Below, piece by piece: positions 41,633 to 50,442 of a stretch of DNA of 64,000 bases (its first letter is position 1; every line of letters begins with the position of its first letter). The DNA is from Alistipes sp. (GTDB taxonomy: Bacteria > Bacteroidota > Bacteroidia > Bacteroidales > Rikenellaceae). Location of the stretch: positions 1 through 64,000 of the forward strand of contig JAFXFM010000002.1 in the NCBI GenBank assembly GCA_017520545.1. The letters run 5' to 3'. The notes below the pieces were generated by a model. It was not told where the DNA came from and did not search any database. It saw only the letters and a program-made list of their open reading frames with translations. The position numbers were made by a program, and so were the translations under genes.

Positions 41633-41663
41633 CAAAGATAAGGGTTTTTGAAATACTGTGCAA
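41633..41663 (-). promoter_or_regulatory. promoter of the RNA locus
   Basis: On the minus strand TTG (41663-41661), a 20-base spacer, TATCTTTG (41640-41633). Predicted start near 41626, about 37 bases upstream of copy 2. No protein gene lies downstream on this strand before 41.0 kb, so its product should be an RNA. A shorter echo (TTGCACTCG) precedes copy 1 at about 41286. Confidence 0.7.
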
Positions 41664-41819
41664 GTTTTTTATTAAAAAATTTTAATTATTTTTTGAAAAA
41701 ATTTCTTTCGTCTTCATAATCGCCTGATTATCCGAGCATTACAATTTAGAAAAATTTTAACAACTATTTATCGCAAAACGATAACCTCTCGTTTATTGTG
41801 AAAAAATTTGGTTAAGGTA
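41664..41819. other. AT-rich intergenic stretch
   Basis: Between the RNA promoter and the recombinase promoter. Contains long A and T runs (41665-41760) and no gene, repeat or stem that stands out. Confidence 0.6.
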
Positions 41820-41850
41820 TTGCATTTTTGCACAATAATTTCTATATTTG
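41820..41850 (+). promoter_or_regulatory. promoter of the xer recombinase gene
   Basis: TTG (41820-41822), a 20-base spacer, TATATTTG (41843-41850). Predicted start near 41856. This rules out the TTG-initiated longer reading at 41848 and supports ATG 41908. Confidence 0.72.
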
Positions 41851-41907
41851 TATAGGTTCGGAGTAGAGGCCACGGCGTCCGTCTTTTTAATAAAAGGAGA
41901 GTCAGCT

Positions 41908-42816
41908 ATGATTGATGCGTTTGTGACACATATTCAAACCGAAAAACGGTTCTCTGCGCTTACGGTGCGCAACTATCGACACGACATAGAGTCGTTCGTT
42001 GCCTGGTGCGCCTCAACTGCCAAGCTCCCAATTGAGGAGTTCAACCTCACAGACATCACAACGGAGGATATTCGCGAGTGGATTTGCTATCGCAAAGACC
42101 ACGACAAGGTGAGTGCAGCCTCCATAAATCGTGAGGTTTCGTCACTCCGTAGTTTCTACAAATATCTGCGCCGACAAGGGCTTGTTTCAAAAGATATTTT
42201 CAGTCGCGTTTCCACGCCTCGAACACCTCGAAAATTGCCATCGTTCGTGCCCGAAACACGAATGGAAAATCTGCTACAAAACTGTCGGAAAAATAGTAAT
42301 GATGGCGACCTTATACGACGTCGTAACTCGCTTATTATTACGCTATTTTACAGTTGCGGGCTACGCCTTGCAGAGTTGCAGGGCATACACTTCGGCGACT
42401 TCTCTTCGGATATGACCACACTCCACATCCGAGGCAAGGGCGACAAGCATCGAATGATACCTCTGCTACCGGAGATGGGGGCAAGGGTCAGAATCTACGC
42501 AGAGATGCTCCGAAATATGGGATTTTCGACCTCCTCGGAGGCTCCGTTGATTGTTTCGCAACTCGGACAGCCCCTATCCCGAACGGCTATACAAAAGGTG
42601 GTAAAATCGAATCTTGTGGAGGCCAATGTGCAGGGCAAAAAATCGCCTCACGTGCTGCGCCACACTTTCGCGACACACCTGATGAACAAAGGGGCGGATA
42701 TGCGTGATATTCAGGAGTTAATGGGGCATTCGTCGCTCAAAACCACGCAGTGTTACACGCACAATAGCATAGCACAATTACAAGAGGTTTACAAGCGGGC
42801 GCATCCGCATAAATAA
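41908..42816 (+). CDS. xerC: XerC/XerD-type tyrosine recombinase
   Basis: Start at ATG 41908 (M-I-D-A-F-V-T-H-I) preceded by AAAGGAGA, an unusually Shine-Dalgarno-like sequence for this phylum. 302 residues: core-binding SAM-like domain (about 1-90) and catalytic domain with Arg in S-C-G-L-R-L-A-E-L, the Lys in G-K-G-D-K-H-R-M-I, the box H-V-L-R-H-T-F-A-T-H-L, His in M-G-H-S-S and the nucleophile Tyr in Q-C-Y-T-H. Length and full pentad match chromosome-dimer-resolution recombinases, and hpf downstream is the usual Bacteroidales neighbour, so it is unlikely to be a phage integrase. Confidence 0.85.
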   Translation: MIDAFVTHIQTEKRFSALTVRNYRHDIESFVAWCASTAKLPIEEFNLTDITTEDIREWICYRKDHDKVSAASINREVSSLRSFYKYLRRQGLVSKDIFSRVSTPRTPRKLPSFVPETRMENLLQNCRKNSNDGDLIRRRNSLIITLFYSCGLRLAELQGIHFGDFSSDMTTLHIRGKGDKHRMIPLLPEMGARVRIYAEMLRNMGFSTSSEAPLIVSQLGQPLSRTAIQKVVKSNLVEANVQGKKSPHVLRHTFATHLMNKGADMRDIQELMGHSSLKTTQCYTHNSIAQLQEVYKRAHPHK

Positions 42817-42874
42817 CGGAAAACGGAAAACGGAAAACGGAAAACTTTTAGTTTTTCGTTTGGAGTGGAAAGCG
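42817..42874. repeat. GGAAAAC heptamer array and dispersed repeat head
   Basis: Four copies of ACGGAAA follow the recombinase stop, then TTTTAGTTTTTCGTTTGGAG. The whole stretch is nearly identical to the reverse complement of 55746-55808. Confidence 0.8.
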
Positions 42875-42966
42875 GAACCGACGACAAACCGAGAGCAGAG
42901 GGCGCTTGCGCACTTTGCCGAGGTGCGAAGGAGGAAAAGCCCACAAAGTGGGGTTAAAACGGAAAA
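42871..42966. repeat. dispersed intergenic repeat, non-coding copy
   Basis: Relative of the repeat that forms the methyltransferase C-terminus at 18217-18328. Here it is between xerC and hpf with no gene in it. Starts GCGGAACCGACG and ends GTTAAAACGGAAAAC. Confidence 0.75.
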
Positions 42967-43150
42967 CTTTTTAGAACGGAGAGTTTAGAACGGAGAGATG
43001 AGGATGCAACAGGACTTAATAGGAGATTTCTATAAGATACCATAAACTCCTATCAACTCCTAAAAAACAAATTAAAAACAGCTAATGGCTAATGGCTAAT
43101 GGCTAAAAGCTAATAGCCAAAATTTATATAAACCTTAAAAATTTTTTACT
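42967..43150. repeat. short direct repeats before hpf, including (GGCTAAT)n
   Basis: ACGGAGAG-type direct repeats (42975-43000), AACTCCTA repeats (43045-43065) and three to five units of GGCTAAT/GGCTAAA (43084-43120). The heptamer also occurs at 58150-58175 and 58700-58735. No gene seen. Confidence 0.65.
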
Positions 43151-43435
43151 ATGGAGGTTAAAATTCAATCAGTTAAGTTCGATGCGAGCAAGCAGCTTAT
43201 CGAATTTGTAGAGAAGAAGATGTCGAGATTGGAGCGTTTTGAGAGTAACTCGACGGGTGTAGATGTAATTTTGAAGCTGGACAAGGACAGCGAAAAGGGC
43301 AACAAATTGGCTCTTGTAACACTCCACGTGCCGGGCGCAGATATAGTTAGCGAGCAGCGTGCTCGCACCTTCGAGGAGGCTGTCGATTTGGCTCTCGATG
43401 CCGTAAAACGACAAATTGAAAAGCGCAAAGATTGA
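43151..43435 (+). CDS. hpf: ribosome hibernation-promoting factor, short form
   Basis: 94 residues, the length of short HPF/YfiA proteins. The beta-alpha-beta-beta-beta-alpha pattern is clear: K-I-Q-S-V-K-F-D-A-S-K-Q-L-I-E-F-V at 4-20, V-D-V-I-L-K-L-D, L-A-L-V-T-L-H-V-P-G, then a C-terminal helix rich in A/D/K. It binds the decoding centre of idle 30S subunits and promotes 100S dimers or silent 70S. A terminator follows 24 bases later. Confidence 0.9.
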   Translation: MEVKIQSVKFDASKQLIEFVEKKMSRLERFESNSTGVDVILKLDKDSEKGNKLALVTLHVPGADIVSEQRARTFEEAVDLALDAVKRQIEKRKD

Positions 43436-43458
43436 TGAATAGCACTCTTTCGCAAGTT

Positions 43459-43489
43459 ATTAGGCAACCAAAAGGTTGCCTAATTTTTT
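43459..43489 (+). terminator. hpf terminator
   Basis: ATTAGGCAACC pairs with GGTTGCCTAAT (perfect 11 bp, loop AAAA) followed by TTTTT. Confidence 0.92.
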
Positions 43490-43561
43490 GCGCACGCGAC
43501 GTGTTCGTTGAACTAAATCGGCAATTCGTTGAAAAAATTTTTATATATTATATAACACCCC

Positions 43562-43569
43562 TATTTTTG
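43562..43569 (+). promoter_or_regulatory. -7 box TATTTTTG of the DUF4493/PCMD operon
   Basis: TATTTTTG, 24 bases before ATG 43594. It fits TAnnTTTG. A TTG at 43529-43531 is 30 bases away, too far for a standard -33, so the promoter may need an activator. Confidence 0.5.
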
Positions 43570-43593
43570 TGCGGTTTTTTAAGACAGAAAAAG

Positions 43594-45411
43594 ATGAGGA
43601 AATTTTGTTTTATCACGGCATTTGCAACGCTAACACTGCTTGTCGGCTGCTCGAAGGCTATCGACGAGGCGGTTGTGGTAGAGCCTGTAAAAGCCGAGCT
43701 CTCAATCGGTCTGCCAATCGGTATCAGCCGTACGACAATGGACGATGAGGGTAATGCCGAGTGGGTTGAGGGCGACACCTTCACCTTGTGGGCGGAGAAT
43801 AGAACCGGCGGTTACGACATCAATGGTGCCGATTTTTCGATGATGTACTATTGGCACTCGTTGAAGTCGGCGGTTTTCACCTCGTACGCTAATGCGCTCA
43901 AAGAGGGAAACTACACCTACTACGCCATATCGCCAAAGCCACTTTCGGTAAACAATCGCAAGGCGACATTCACCTTGCCTGCCGAACAGACGGGAAGCAG
44001 TATTGATGGCGCGTACGACATTATGGTTGCTACACCGGTTACCACCGAGGCTCTATCGGAGGAGAAGGTAAACAACCTCGCGCTCGAATTTAACCATAAG
44101 ACCCACCTCCTGAAATTGACAATTCCAAAGGGTGGCAATACGTTGAGCAACCCTATCAAGCAGGTGGTGTTCACATTCCCGACAGTCGTAACCGGTACTA
44201 TCACTCTCGATGCCACCACGCCAACGGCTGTGCCGACAATCACCAACGGAAGCAAGCAGCTTATCATAAATATACCCGAGGGCTTCGACGAGGGCGAGAG
44301 TGCTTGGGTTCGCATTGCCGAGGGTACAATATCGGGTGCAGTAACCTACTACGCCGTATCGACCATAGGCGAGCGTACGCTGACACGCACATTCAACCTC
44401 TCTAAAACGTGCGAGGGCGGACACATTACACCGCTTAAATTTATAGTTCCCGAGCCTATTCCGCCAACAACATTGCGTTTCGTAGTTGGCAACAACAACT
44501 TGGGCGAAGCGGTGCAGAAGGTGTCGATTTATGACTACAGCGGGGTGATGTTGAAGTCGTTCTCAACGAGCTCGACCAACACCTACGACATAGTACAGTA
44601 CGGCATCTACGAGGATGGCATATTCCAAACCTATGCAGGACAGACATTTACCATTCGCTTCGAGAGTGCAAATGCCATCGTGGAGCAGAAGGTTACCATT
44701 CCGTCGGTAATCAACAAGTATGCGGTGAATACCCTCCCTGCGGTGGATGTTCCATACCTCTTCTTCGAGGATTTCACCTCAATTCACACTTCGTTCGCAA
44801 AGGATGACGAGCGCGTGGATAACCTGATGTCGGCAGACGGTATGTTGCTCAACAACTATATGAGCGTTTCGGGCTGGAATGGCGCACACGTTAGGGGTGT
44901 AGCAGGACAGAGCGTGCGTGTAAATGTTCGCCACCAGAGTACTATGGGTGCAACACGAACCAATGGTCGTCTTGATACTCCGGCAATGAAGGGCCTCAAA
45001 TCGGGAGCAAATGTATCGTTGAAGGTTCAGTTCGATATGGGTGCCTACGTAAATTCGGGCTACGGTAGTGAGAATGAGATGTTCTGTATGGCGGGTACGC
45101 ATACGGAGTCGGAGGGTTCTGCTATCAACGGATTGGAGGCAACGACCGTTGCAGGTACTGAGATTAACGACTACAACCGTATCCCTGGAGTGTTTGGCTC
45201 GCACTGCCTCACTACGGGATACCTCCCATCGAACTACAACAACGATAGTTTTAGTAGCACATTCCCAACCTACTCGTTCACGGCGAGTGGTTGTACCTCG
45301 GCAACACGTATCTGCTGGATACCTTGTTGCGTGCAGACCACGTGGTTTACAGCAGGAAATGGTCATTACTACATCTATCTCGACAATATCAAAGTATCAA
45401 TCGCACAATAA
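43594..45411 (+). CDS. fimbrillin-like lipoprotein, first gene of surface operon
   Basis: Start at ATG 43594 (M-R-K-F-C-F), giving a lipoprotein signal ending L-L-V-G-C (Cys19); earlier in-frame starts overlap hpf. 605 residues. The N-terminal part (about 30-290) has the fimbrillin/Mfa-like layout: S-R-T-T-M-D-D-E-G-N-A-E-W-V-E-G-D-T-F, F-N-H-K-T-H-L-L-K-L, G-G-H-I-T-P-L-K-F. The C-terminal part (about 300-605) is beta-rich, with Y-L-F-F-E-D-F-T and Y-Y-I-Y-L-D-N-I-K-V at its end, resembling a carbohydrate-binding or jelly-roll-type domain. First gene of a seven-gene unit to 53104. Confidence 0.72.
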   Translation: MRKFCFITAFATLTLLVGCSKAIDEAVVVEPVKAELSIGLPIGISRTTMDDEGNAEWVEGDTFTLWAENRTGGYDINGADFSMMYYWHSLKSAVFTSYANALKEGNYTYYAISPKPLSVNNRKATFTLPAEQTGSSIDGAYDIMVATPVTTEALSEEKVNNLALEFNHKTHLLKLTIPKGGNTLSNPIKQVVFTFPTVVTGTITLDATTPTAVPTITNGSKQLIINIPEGFDEGESAWVRIAEGTISGAVTYYAVSTIGERTLTRTFNLSKTCEGGHITPLKFIVPEPIPPTTLRFVVGNNNLGEAVQKVSIYDYSGVMLKSFSTSSTNTYDIVQYGIYEDGIFQTYAGQTFTIRFESANAIVEQKVTIPSVINKYAVNTLPAVDVPYLFFEDFTSIHTSFAKDDERVDNLMSADGMLLNNYMSVSGWNGAHVRGVAGQSVRVNVRHQSTMGATRTNGRLDTPAMKGLKSGANVSLKVQFDMGAYVNSGYGSENEMFCMAGTHTESEGSAINGLEATTVAGTEINDYNRIPGVFGSHCLTTGYLPSNYNNDSFSSTFPTYSFTASGCTSATRICWIPCCVQTTWFTAGNGHYYIYLDNIKVSIAQ

Positions 45412-45420
45412 CAGACGAAG

Positions 45421-46164
45421 ATGAAGAAGATACTTTTAGTAATAGCACTTGCAGTCGTAGCGACTGCGTGCCAGATCCCCGAGAATGAGGCGTTGCTTAC
45501 GCGAGGCAAAATCGCCATCAACGCAGCCACTCGTTCCGAGGTTAATGAGGAGAACACCACAGGCAAAACAGTGCTCGACGAGAGCCTTGTGCCTACGGCG
45601 AAGGATTTGAAGGTGGAGATAAAGAGCAATGGCGCAACCCAAACGTGGGCAACCTTGTCGGAGTTCGAGCAGGCAGTAGCCGACGGCTTAACATTCGCTG
45701 CCGCACCACACACCATAACCCTTTCGTACGGCGAGAAGGGTGTTGAGGGGTGGTCAAAGCCATATTTCGAGGGCTCGACTACCGTAGAGGTGCCGATGTA
45801 CGGTCTTACCGTCAATGCCGACGTTTTGGTTGGCGTAGCAAACTCTATTGTATCGGTCGAGACCACCGAGCAGTTCAATGGCTACTTCCCAACGTCGTCG
45901 TTCAAAATTAACAATGTAGAGTGGGACGCCTCGAAACGGGAGTTACTCTTTATGAATACGGGCGAGATAACCTTCACGTGCGACGCCATACGCCCTACGG
46001 GTAAGCCGACAACATTCGAGGGTAGACTCCAACTAAAAGCGGCAACCCATCACCGTATCGTATTTGACCTATCGACCGCAGGTAAGGCGGTAGTAAATAT
46101 AATCTTCGACGAGGAGATAGTCGAGACCATAGAACTTGAATTTGAATTGAATGAAAACGCTTAA
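45421..46164 (+). CDS. DUF4493-like lipoprotein
   Basis: 247 residues with lipobox V-V-A-T-A-C (Cys17). After it R-G-K-I-A-I-N, then P-T-A-K-D-L-K-V-E-I-K, H-T-I-T-L-S-Y-G and G-W-S-K-P-Y-F-E-G-S-T-T-V-E-V, the order found in DUF4493 proteins (short strand, polypeptide-like 'dF.v.I', 'G.Y.l.a..g', 'PyyeG...f.V'). Only one such domain and no C-terminal PCMD. Nine bases separate it from the gene before. Confidence 0.65.
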   Translation: MKKILLVIALAVVATACQIPENEALLTRGKIAINAATRSEVNEENTTGKTVLDESLVPTAKDLKVEIKSNGATQTWATLSEFEQAVADGLTFAAAPHTITLSYGEKGVEGWSKPYFEGSTTVEVPMYGLTVNADVLVGVANSIVSVETTEQFNGYFPTSSFKINNVEWDASKRELLFMNTGEITFTCDAIRPTGKPTTFEGRLQLKAATHHRIVFDLSTAGKAVVNIIFDEEIVETIELEFELNENA

Positions 46165-46168
46165 AGAT

Positions 46169-47494
46169 ATGAAAATTGTAAAACTAACAGCAGTAACCCT
46201 TTTTGCTGCACTTACAATGATAGGTTGCGGCCCCGAGGGATTGGACATCGGAAATAGTGGAGAGGAGAACACCACAAGCAAAGGTCTACTCTCGGTTGAA
46301 TCTTTGGTTATCGATTGCCGCATTGACGAGAGCGACCCCGACGTGGGCGTATTGAGCAAGAAGAGCACCCGTAGCAACGTTGTAGTAGATAACTTCGAGT
46401 GCTCGATTATCGACAGCGAAAACGAGGTTGTACAGTCGTTCAAATTCAGCGAACGACCAACCGCACCAATCGAACTCGAAACGGGCGATTACCTCTTCAA
46501 AATCGTATCGGGAGATGTTCCGGCAGCAGCGTGGGAAACACCCGTTTACGGCACTGTAAAACCATTCAAAATTGTGCGTAATCAAACCACATCTCTCTCG
46601 GAGATCGTATGTACGTTGATGCAGATTAAGGTGTCGGTGTCGTTTGCTCCCGATTTGTTGGAGCGTCTTGGTAACAAGACCATTACTACCGTTTCGGTGG
46701 GCAACAATTCGTTGGAGTACACGCTTACCGAGACTCGTGCAGGCTTCTTCCTCGCACCCGAGGTAAGCAACACCATCAGCCTCCATATCGAGGGTACATA
46801 CGCTGCCGATAAGGAGAATTTCAAGAAGATCGAAATGAACAAGGAGGTTCGCGATGTGAAGGCGGGTCAGTACAGCAAAATTCACTTCTTCATCGAGCAC
46901 GCCGATCAAGGCAATATCGACGTGGGCGTAACCATACGCGATTGGGTAACCGACGAGGTGGTGCCTTGCAATGTTGCCGACCTCGTAACCGAGGAGGAGT
47001 GGACCGAGAGCGGTGGCAATGAGGGAGGAGAAGGCCCTGTTGAGCCGGCCGAGGACCCGAGCATCGTATGGGATAAGCACGATATATCGAAGCGTGAGCC
47101 TATCGTTGCAGGTTTGGAGGTTGATCTGCTCGTTTCGGCATCGAAGGGCATCAAGGAGTTCCTCGTGGAGATTCGCTCGGGCTCGCTTACACCGGAGGAG
47201 CTGGCTGGTACAGGACTTTGCAATGTACTCAACATATGCTATCCGAAGCAATCGTACGACTCGCGTAACCCTGAGGTCTTTATCGACGTTGAGGAGCCTT
47301 TGCGCGGCTTGGGATTCAGCGTGGGCGAGGATGTTATAAACAAGACCTTCGTGAAACTCTCGATTACGCAGTTTATGGGCGTACTTCAAGCGGTGAGTGG
47401 TAGCGATTTGAAAAACCACGACTTCATAATCACAGTTACCGACAACGCGGGTAACACCACCGTAAAGACTTTGATGCTTCAAACAGGAAAGTAA
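46169..47494 (+). CDS. DUF4493 lipoprotein
   Basis: Start at ATG 46169 (M-K-I-V-K-L-T), four bases after the preceding stop; an in-frame ATG at 46151 would overlap the previous gene and puts charged residues before the signal. 441 residues, lipobox M-I-G-C. DUF4493 features: G-L-L-S-V-E-S, V-D-N-F-E-C-S-I-I-D, E-L-E-T-G-D-Y-L-F-K-I-V-S-G and W-E-T-P-V-Y-G-T-V-K-P-F. A glycine/glutamate linker (about 282-300) leads to a C-terminal Ig-like beta domain with D-N-A-G-N-T. Probably surface exposed. Confidence 0.72.
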   Translation: MKIVKLTAVTLFAALTMIGCGPEGLDIGNSGEENTTSKGLLSVESLVIDCRIDESDPDVGVLSKKSTRSNVVVDNFECSIIDSENEVVQSFKFSERPTAPIELETGDYLFKIVSGDVPAAAWETPVYGTVKPFKIVRNQTTSLSEIVCTLMQIKVSVSFAPDLLERLGNKTITTVSVGNNSLEYTLTETRAGFFLAPEVSNTISLHIEGTYAADKENFKKIEMNKEVRDVKAGQYSKIHFFIEHADQGNIDVGVTIRDWVTDEVVPCNVADLVTEEEWTESGGNEGGEGPVEPAEDPSIVWDKHDISKREPIVAGLEVDLLVSASKGIKEFLVEIRSGSLTPEELAGTGLCNVLNICYPKQSYDSRNPEVFIDVEEPLRGLGFSVGEDVINKTFVKLSITQFMGVLQAVSGSDLKNHDFIITVTDNAGNTTVKTLMLQTGK

Positions 47495-47497
47495 CAG

Positions 47498-49588
47498 ATG
47501 ATGAAAAAATTACTCAATATATGTTTGTGCGTATGCGCCCTCGCCTTCGTCGCGTGTGTTAGCGATGGTAAGGTCGATGAGAACAACGCCAATAATACCC
47601 CGTCCGAGGATAAAGGCGTGTTGTTGCTCAATGTCGGCACACGCACAACAGACGGAATAGAGCGCGACTACGTACTCTCGATATACAAGAACGAGGCGGG
47701 TAAAGCGACCCTCGTACGCAAGTACGATTCGAGCAAGGAGAATATGCAGAAGCCAGAATATATCTGGTTGCTGGAGGGCAACTACACCGCAAAAGTTGAG
47801 AGCGGAGCGATTGTAGCTGCAACCTTCAACGATGCGGACAAACACTTCGTTGGCGAAGCGACATTCGATGTTAAGGGTGGCGAGACTTCGACGGTCGATA
47901 TTTTGGCATCGATGCAGAATATCTCGGTTGAGGTGCTCTTCGACCAAACCATCACCGAAGGTTTCCACGAGGGATACTGCGTGGAGGTAAAATCTACCGA
48001 TGACGCCACACTCTCCTACACCGAGAGCAAGAAGGGCTACTTCCTTTTGCCCGAAAATTGCAATACTCTCACTTGGCACTTCGTAGGCACCTTCGAATAC
48101 GAAGATGGTGAGCAGGTATCGGTGGATAAGAGTGGCACAATCGAGAATGTGGAGTCAAAGCGAGCTTACAAACTCTCGTTCAAATTTTCGAAGGACGCGA
48201 GCGGATTGTTCGATGGCAATCTATCGGTTACTCTCGACGAGACTATCGAGGAGCGCGACGATCACCTCTCGTTTAGTCCCGACCCCGAGTTGAAGGGCGT
48301 AGGTTTCGACATCAATGCCCACTGCAACTATGCAGGAGGCGAACGCAAATACCTTGCAACGGCAGCGGCGGAGTTCTGTGGCGTAAAAATCGTCGTGGGC
48401 GACAAGGTGTTCGACCCTGTAAACGAAACCGTTGCGGGCGTAGTGCTTACTGGTTTGAATACGGCACAGCTCTACATCACCCTCACCGAAGATTTCTTCT
48501 ATTCGTTGAGTGGTGGAACGCAGATTATAGAGATGACCGTAACCGATACGACCAACAGCGAAGCTCGCAAAGAGTTCTCTTACTCTCTTCCGGGCTTAAA
48601 CGATTACGACAAGAGTCGTGAGGTGCTTGCTTGGGCGGGATGTTCATCGACACTCTCGGCAACGGTGTTCGGTACGCCGTCGAGCGTAGAGATTCTCTAC
48701 CGCGAGGGTGAAGAGGAGTGGCATCGCTGCACAACCTCGGCCGGTGAGAACAACATCTACACCGCAGTGATTGGTGATTTAACACCAAACCACACCTACG
48801 AATATACCCTTGCGATAAATGGCAAAATGGTGGGTACGCCTCGTTCATTCACTCTCGCCAACGGAAACCAAATTCCGAATAGCGGTTTGGAGGATTGGTG
48901 TACGAATGGCGACGGCGTGGTTATTCCATACCACACATCGAACAACGCCTATTGGTGTTCGGGTAACTACGGAACTGCGATTTTGAGTAAGAACATCACA
49001 AATAGCAGCAGCGATGTTCGCCCCGGCTCGAAGGGTAAGAAGTCGATGTATATGGACTCGGAGTATATCGTGGTGAAGTTCGCAGCCGGAAATGGTTATA
49101 TTGGCTCGTGGGGCGGTATGGACGGTACCAACGCAAAGGTATATTTCGGTCAGCCATTCGAGTACAATGCCAAGCCGAAGGCTATTCGCTTCTGGGCAAA
49201 GTGGAATTGCGGAAAGATAGACCGCGAGGCAACAGGCGTAGGCAAGAAGGGCGATCCCGATCTCTGCAAATTCTTCTGCTGCTTAACAACCGACACACAT
49301 TTGGTGGATAGTAGTAAGGGCGCGGAGACAACATTCAGTCCGAGCGATGCCGACATCAAGTCGGGCGACCCACGCTACGACAAGGTTCTCTACTCGGCGT
49401 ATATGGACACCACCGAGTCGAACCACGAGTGGCAGCAGATCGAGATTCCGTTCACATTCTACGGCGACGACCCTAATCAGGTGCCTACGCACATTATGCT
49501 GACATTCACCTGCTCGGGTTATGGCGACTTCTTCGATGGTTCGACCGACTCGTGGTTGTATATCGACGATATTGAACTTGTTTACTAA
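47498..49588 (+). CDS. DUF4493 plus PCMD lipoprotein
   Basis: 696 residues. Signal with C-V-C-A-L-A-F-V-A-C and acidic residues after it. Domain order: DUF4493 (about 38-250: G-V-L-L-L-N-V-G-T-R-T-T-D-G, W-L-L-E-G-N-Y-T-A-K-V-E-S), an Ig-like region (about 255-365), a fibronectin-III-like region (about 368-450: T-P-N-H-T-Y-E-Y-T), then a PCMD jelly-roll (about 455-696) starting N-S-G-L-E-D-W and ending W-L-Y-I-D-D-I-E-L-V-Y. PCMD is a 'putative carbohydrate metabolism domain' with no proven activity. Likely a surface glycan-binding protein. Confidence 0.78.
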   Translation: MMKKLLNICLCVCALAFVACVSDGKVDENNANNTPSEDKGVLLLNVGTRTTDGIERDYVLSIYKNEAGKATLVRKYDSSKENMQKPEYIWLLEGNYTAKVESGAIVAATFNDADKHFVGEATFDVKGGETSTVDILASMQNISVEVLFDQTITEGFHEGYCVEVKSTDDATLSYTESKKGYFLLPENCNTLTWHFVGTFEYEDGEQVSVDKSGTIENVESKRAYKLSFKFSKDASGLFDGNLSVTLDETIEERDDHLSFSPDPELKGVGFDINAHCNYAGGERKYLATAAAEFCGVKIVVGDKVFDPVNETVAGVVLTGLNTAQLYITLTEDFFYSLSGGTQIIEMTVTDTTNSEARKEFSYSLPGLNDYDKSREVLAWAGCSSTLSATVFGTPSSVEILYREGEEEWHRCTTSAGENNIYTAVIGDLTPNHTYEYTLAINGKMVGTPRSFTLANGNQIPNSGLEDWCTNGDGVVIPYHTSNNAYWCSGNYGTAILSKNITNSSSDVRPGSKGKKSMYMDSEYIVVKFAAGNGYIGSWGGMDGTNAKVYFGQPFEYNAKPKAIRFWAKWNCGKIDREATGVGKKGDPDLCKFFCCLTTDTHLVDSSKGAETTFSPSDADIKSGDPRYDKVLYSAYMDTTESNHEWQQIEIPFTFYGDDPNQVPTHIMLTFTCSGYGDFFDGSTDSWLYIDDIELVY

Positions 49589-49611
49589 TAATACATAGGT
49601 AGCAAAGACCG

Positions 49612-50427
49612 ATGAGTAAATTTATTAAAACACTTGTTGCGGCGTTGCTTCTGTTGCCCCTCTCGGCAGTTGGCCAAGAGGTTGCAAAAGAGCCCACAGC
49701 AACAAAAGAGACTACGGTGGTAAAGGGGGCGGACAGCGTCGCCTATACCCATAGTGAACGACGAAAAAATAGAGGTATCTCGAACCTCAAAACCGAATTT
49801 GTGCCAAAGGGGCAGTGGGTTTTCGGAGGTTCGGTATCCTACTCGACACACTCGAACAACGACTACAACTTCTTAATTGTCGAGGATATTAAGTCGAACG
49901 GTTATCAGTTCAAAATCACCCCACTGGTGGGCTACGCCTACACAAAGAACTCGTTGGTGGGTGTGCGATTTGGCTACTCGCGCGGATTGACCGAGTTGGA
50001 CAACGCAAGTCTTTCGATAACTTCGCTCGACAACTCCTACTTCTACTCGCTCAAACACTCGTACAATGTAGAGGCGTTGTGGCGAAAGTATATCCCACTG
50101 GGTAAGGACAACAAGCGTTTTGCCCTCTTTGCCGAGGTCGCTTTGGCTATGGGTGGTTCACAGTCAAAACTGCTCTCGGGTCCTCAGCAGAGCCTCAGTG
50201 GAACCTACGCTTCGAGCTTCGATGTGTCGCTGGGTGTAAATCCGGGTATCGCTGCCTTTCTGACCAACAATATGGCTATCGAGGTGAATATCGGTGTATT
50301 CGGCTTCAACTACTCGAAGACTCGACAGATTGGCAATCAGGTGGTTTCGGGCACAACCTCCTCTTCGCAAATGAACTTTAAGGTAAACATCTTCTCCATT
50401 GGATTGGGTGCTTCATTCTATCTCTAA
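49612..50427 (+). CDS. outer-membrane beta-barrel protein, 271 aa
   Basis: Signal peptide 1-22 ending A-V-G-Q, a polar linker (23-60), then alternating amphipathic strands with G-V-R-F-G-Y-S and N-P-G-I-A-A-F, and a C-terminal strand ending F-Y-L, the aromatic end expected for BAM-assembled barrels. Eight to ten strands fit the length. It is paralogous to the next gene over most of the barrel. Two barrels between two PCMD lipoproteins suggest a surface assembly or export role, but no substrate is visible. Confidence 0.75.
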   Translation: MSKFIKTLVAALLLLPLSAVGQEVAKEPTATKETTVVKGADSVAYTHSERRKNRGISNLKTEFVPKGQWVFGGSVSYSTHSNNDYNFLIVEDIKSNGYQFKITPLVGYAYTKNSLVGVRFGYSRGLTELDNASLSITSLDNSYFYSLKHSYNVEALWRKYIPLGKDNKRFALFAEVALAMGGSQSKLLSGPQQSLSGTYASSFDVSLGVNPGIAAFLTNNMAIEVNIGVFGFNYSKTRQIGNQVVSGTTSSSQMNFKVNIFSIGLGASFYL

Positions 50428-50442
50428 AAAACGGACGCTACT

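Noticed and set aside
41908-42816. Phage integrase partner for the capsid operon
   Set aside because: The recombinase has XerC/D length and the hpf neighbour usual in Bacteroidales, and lies 26 kb away.
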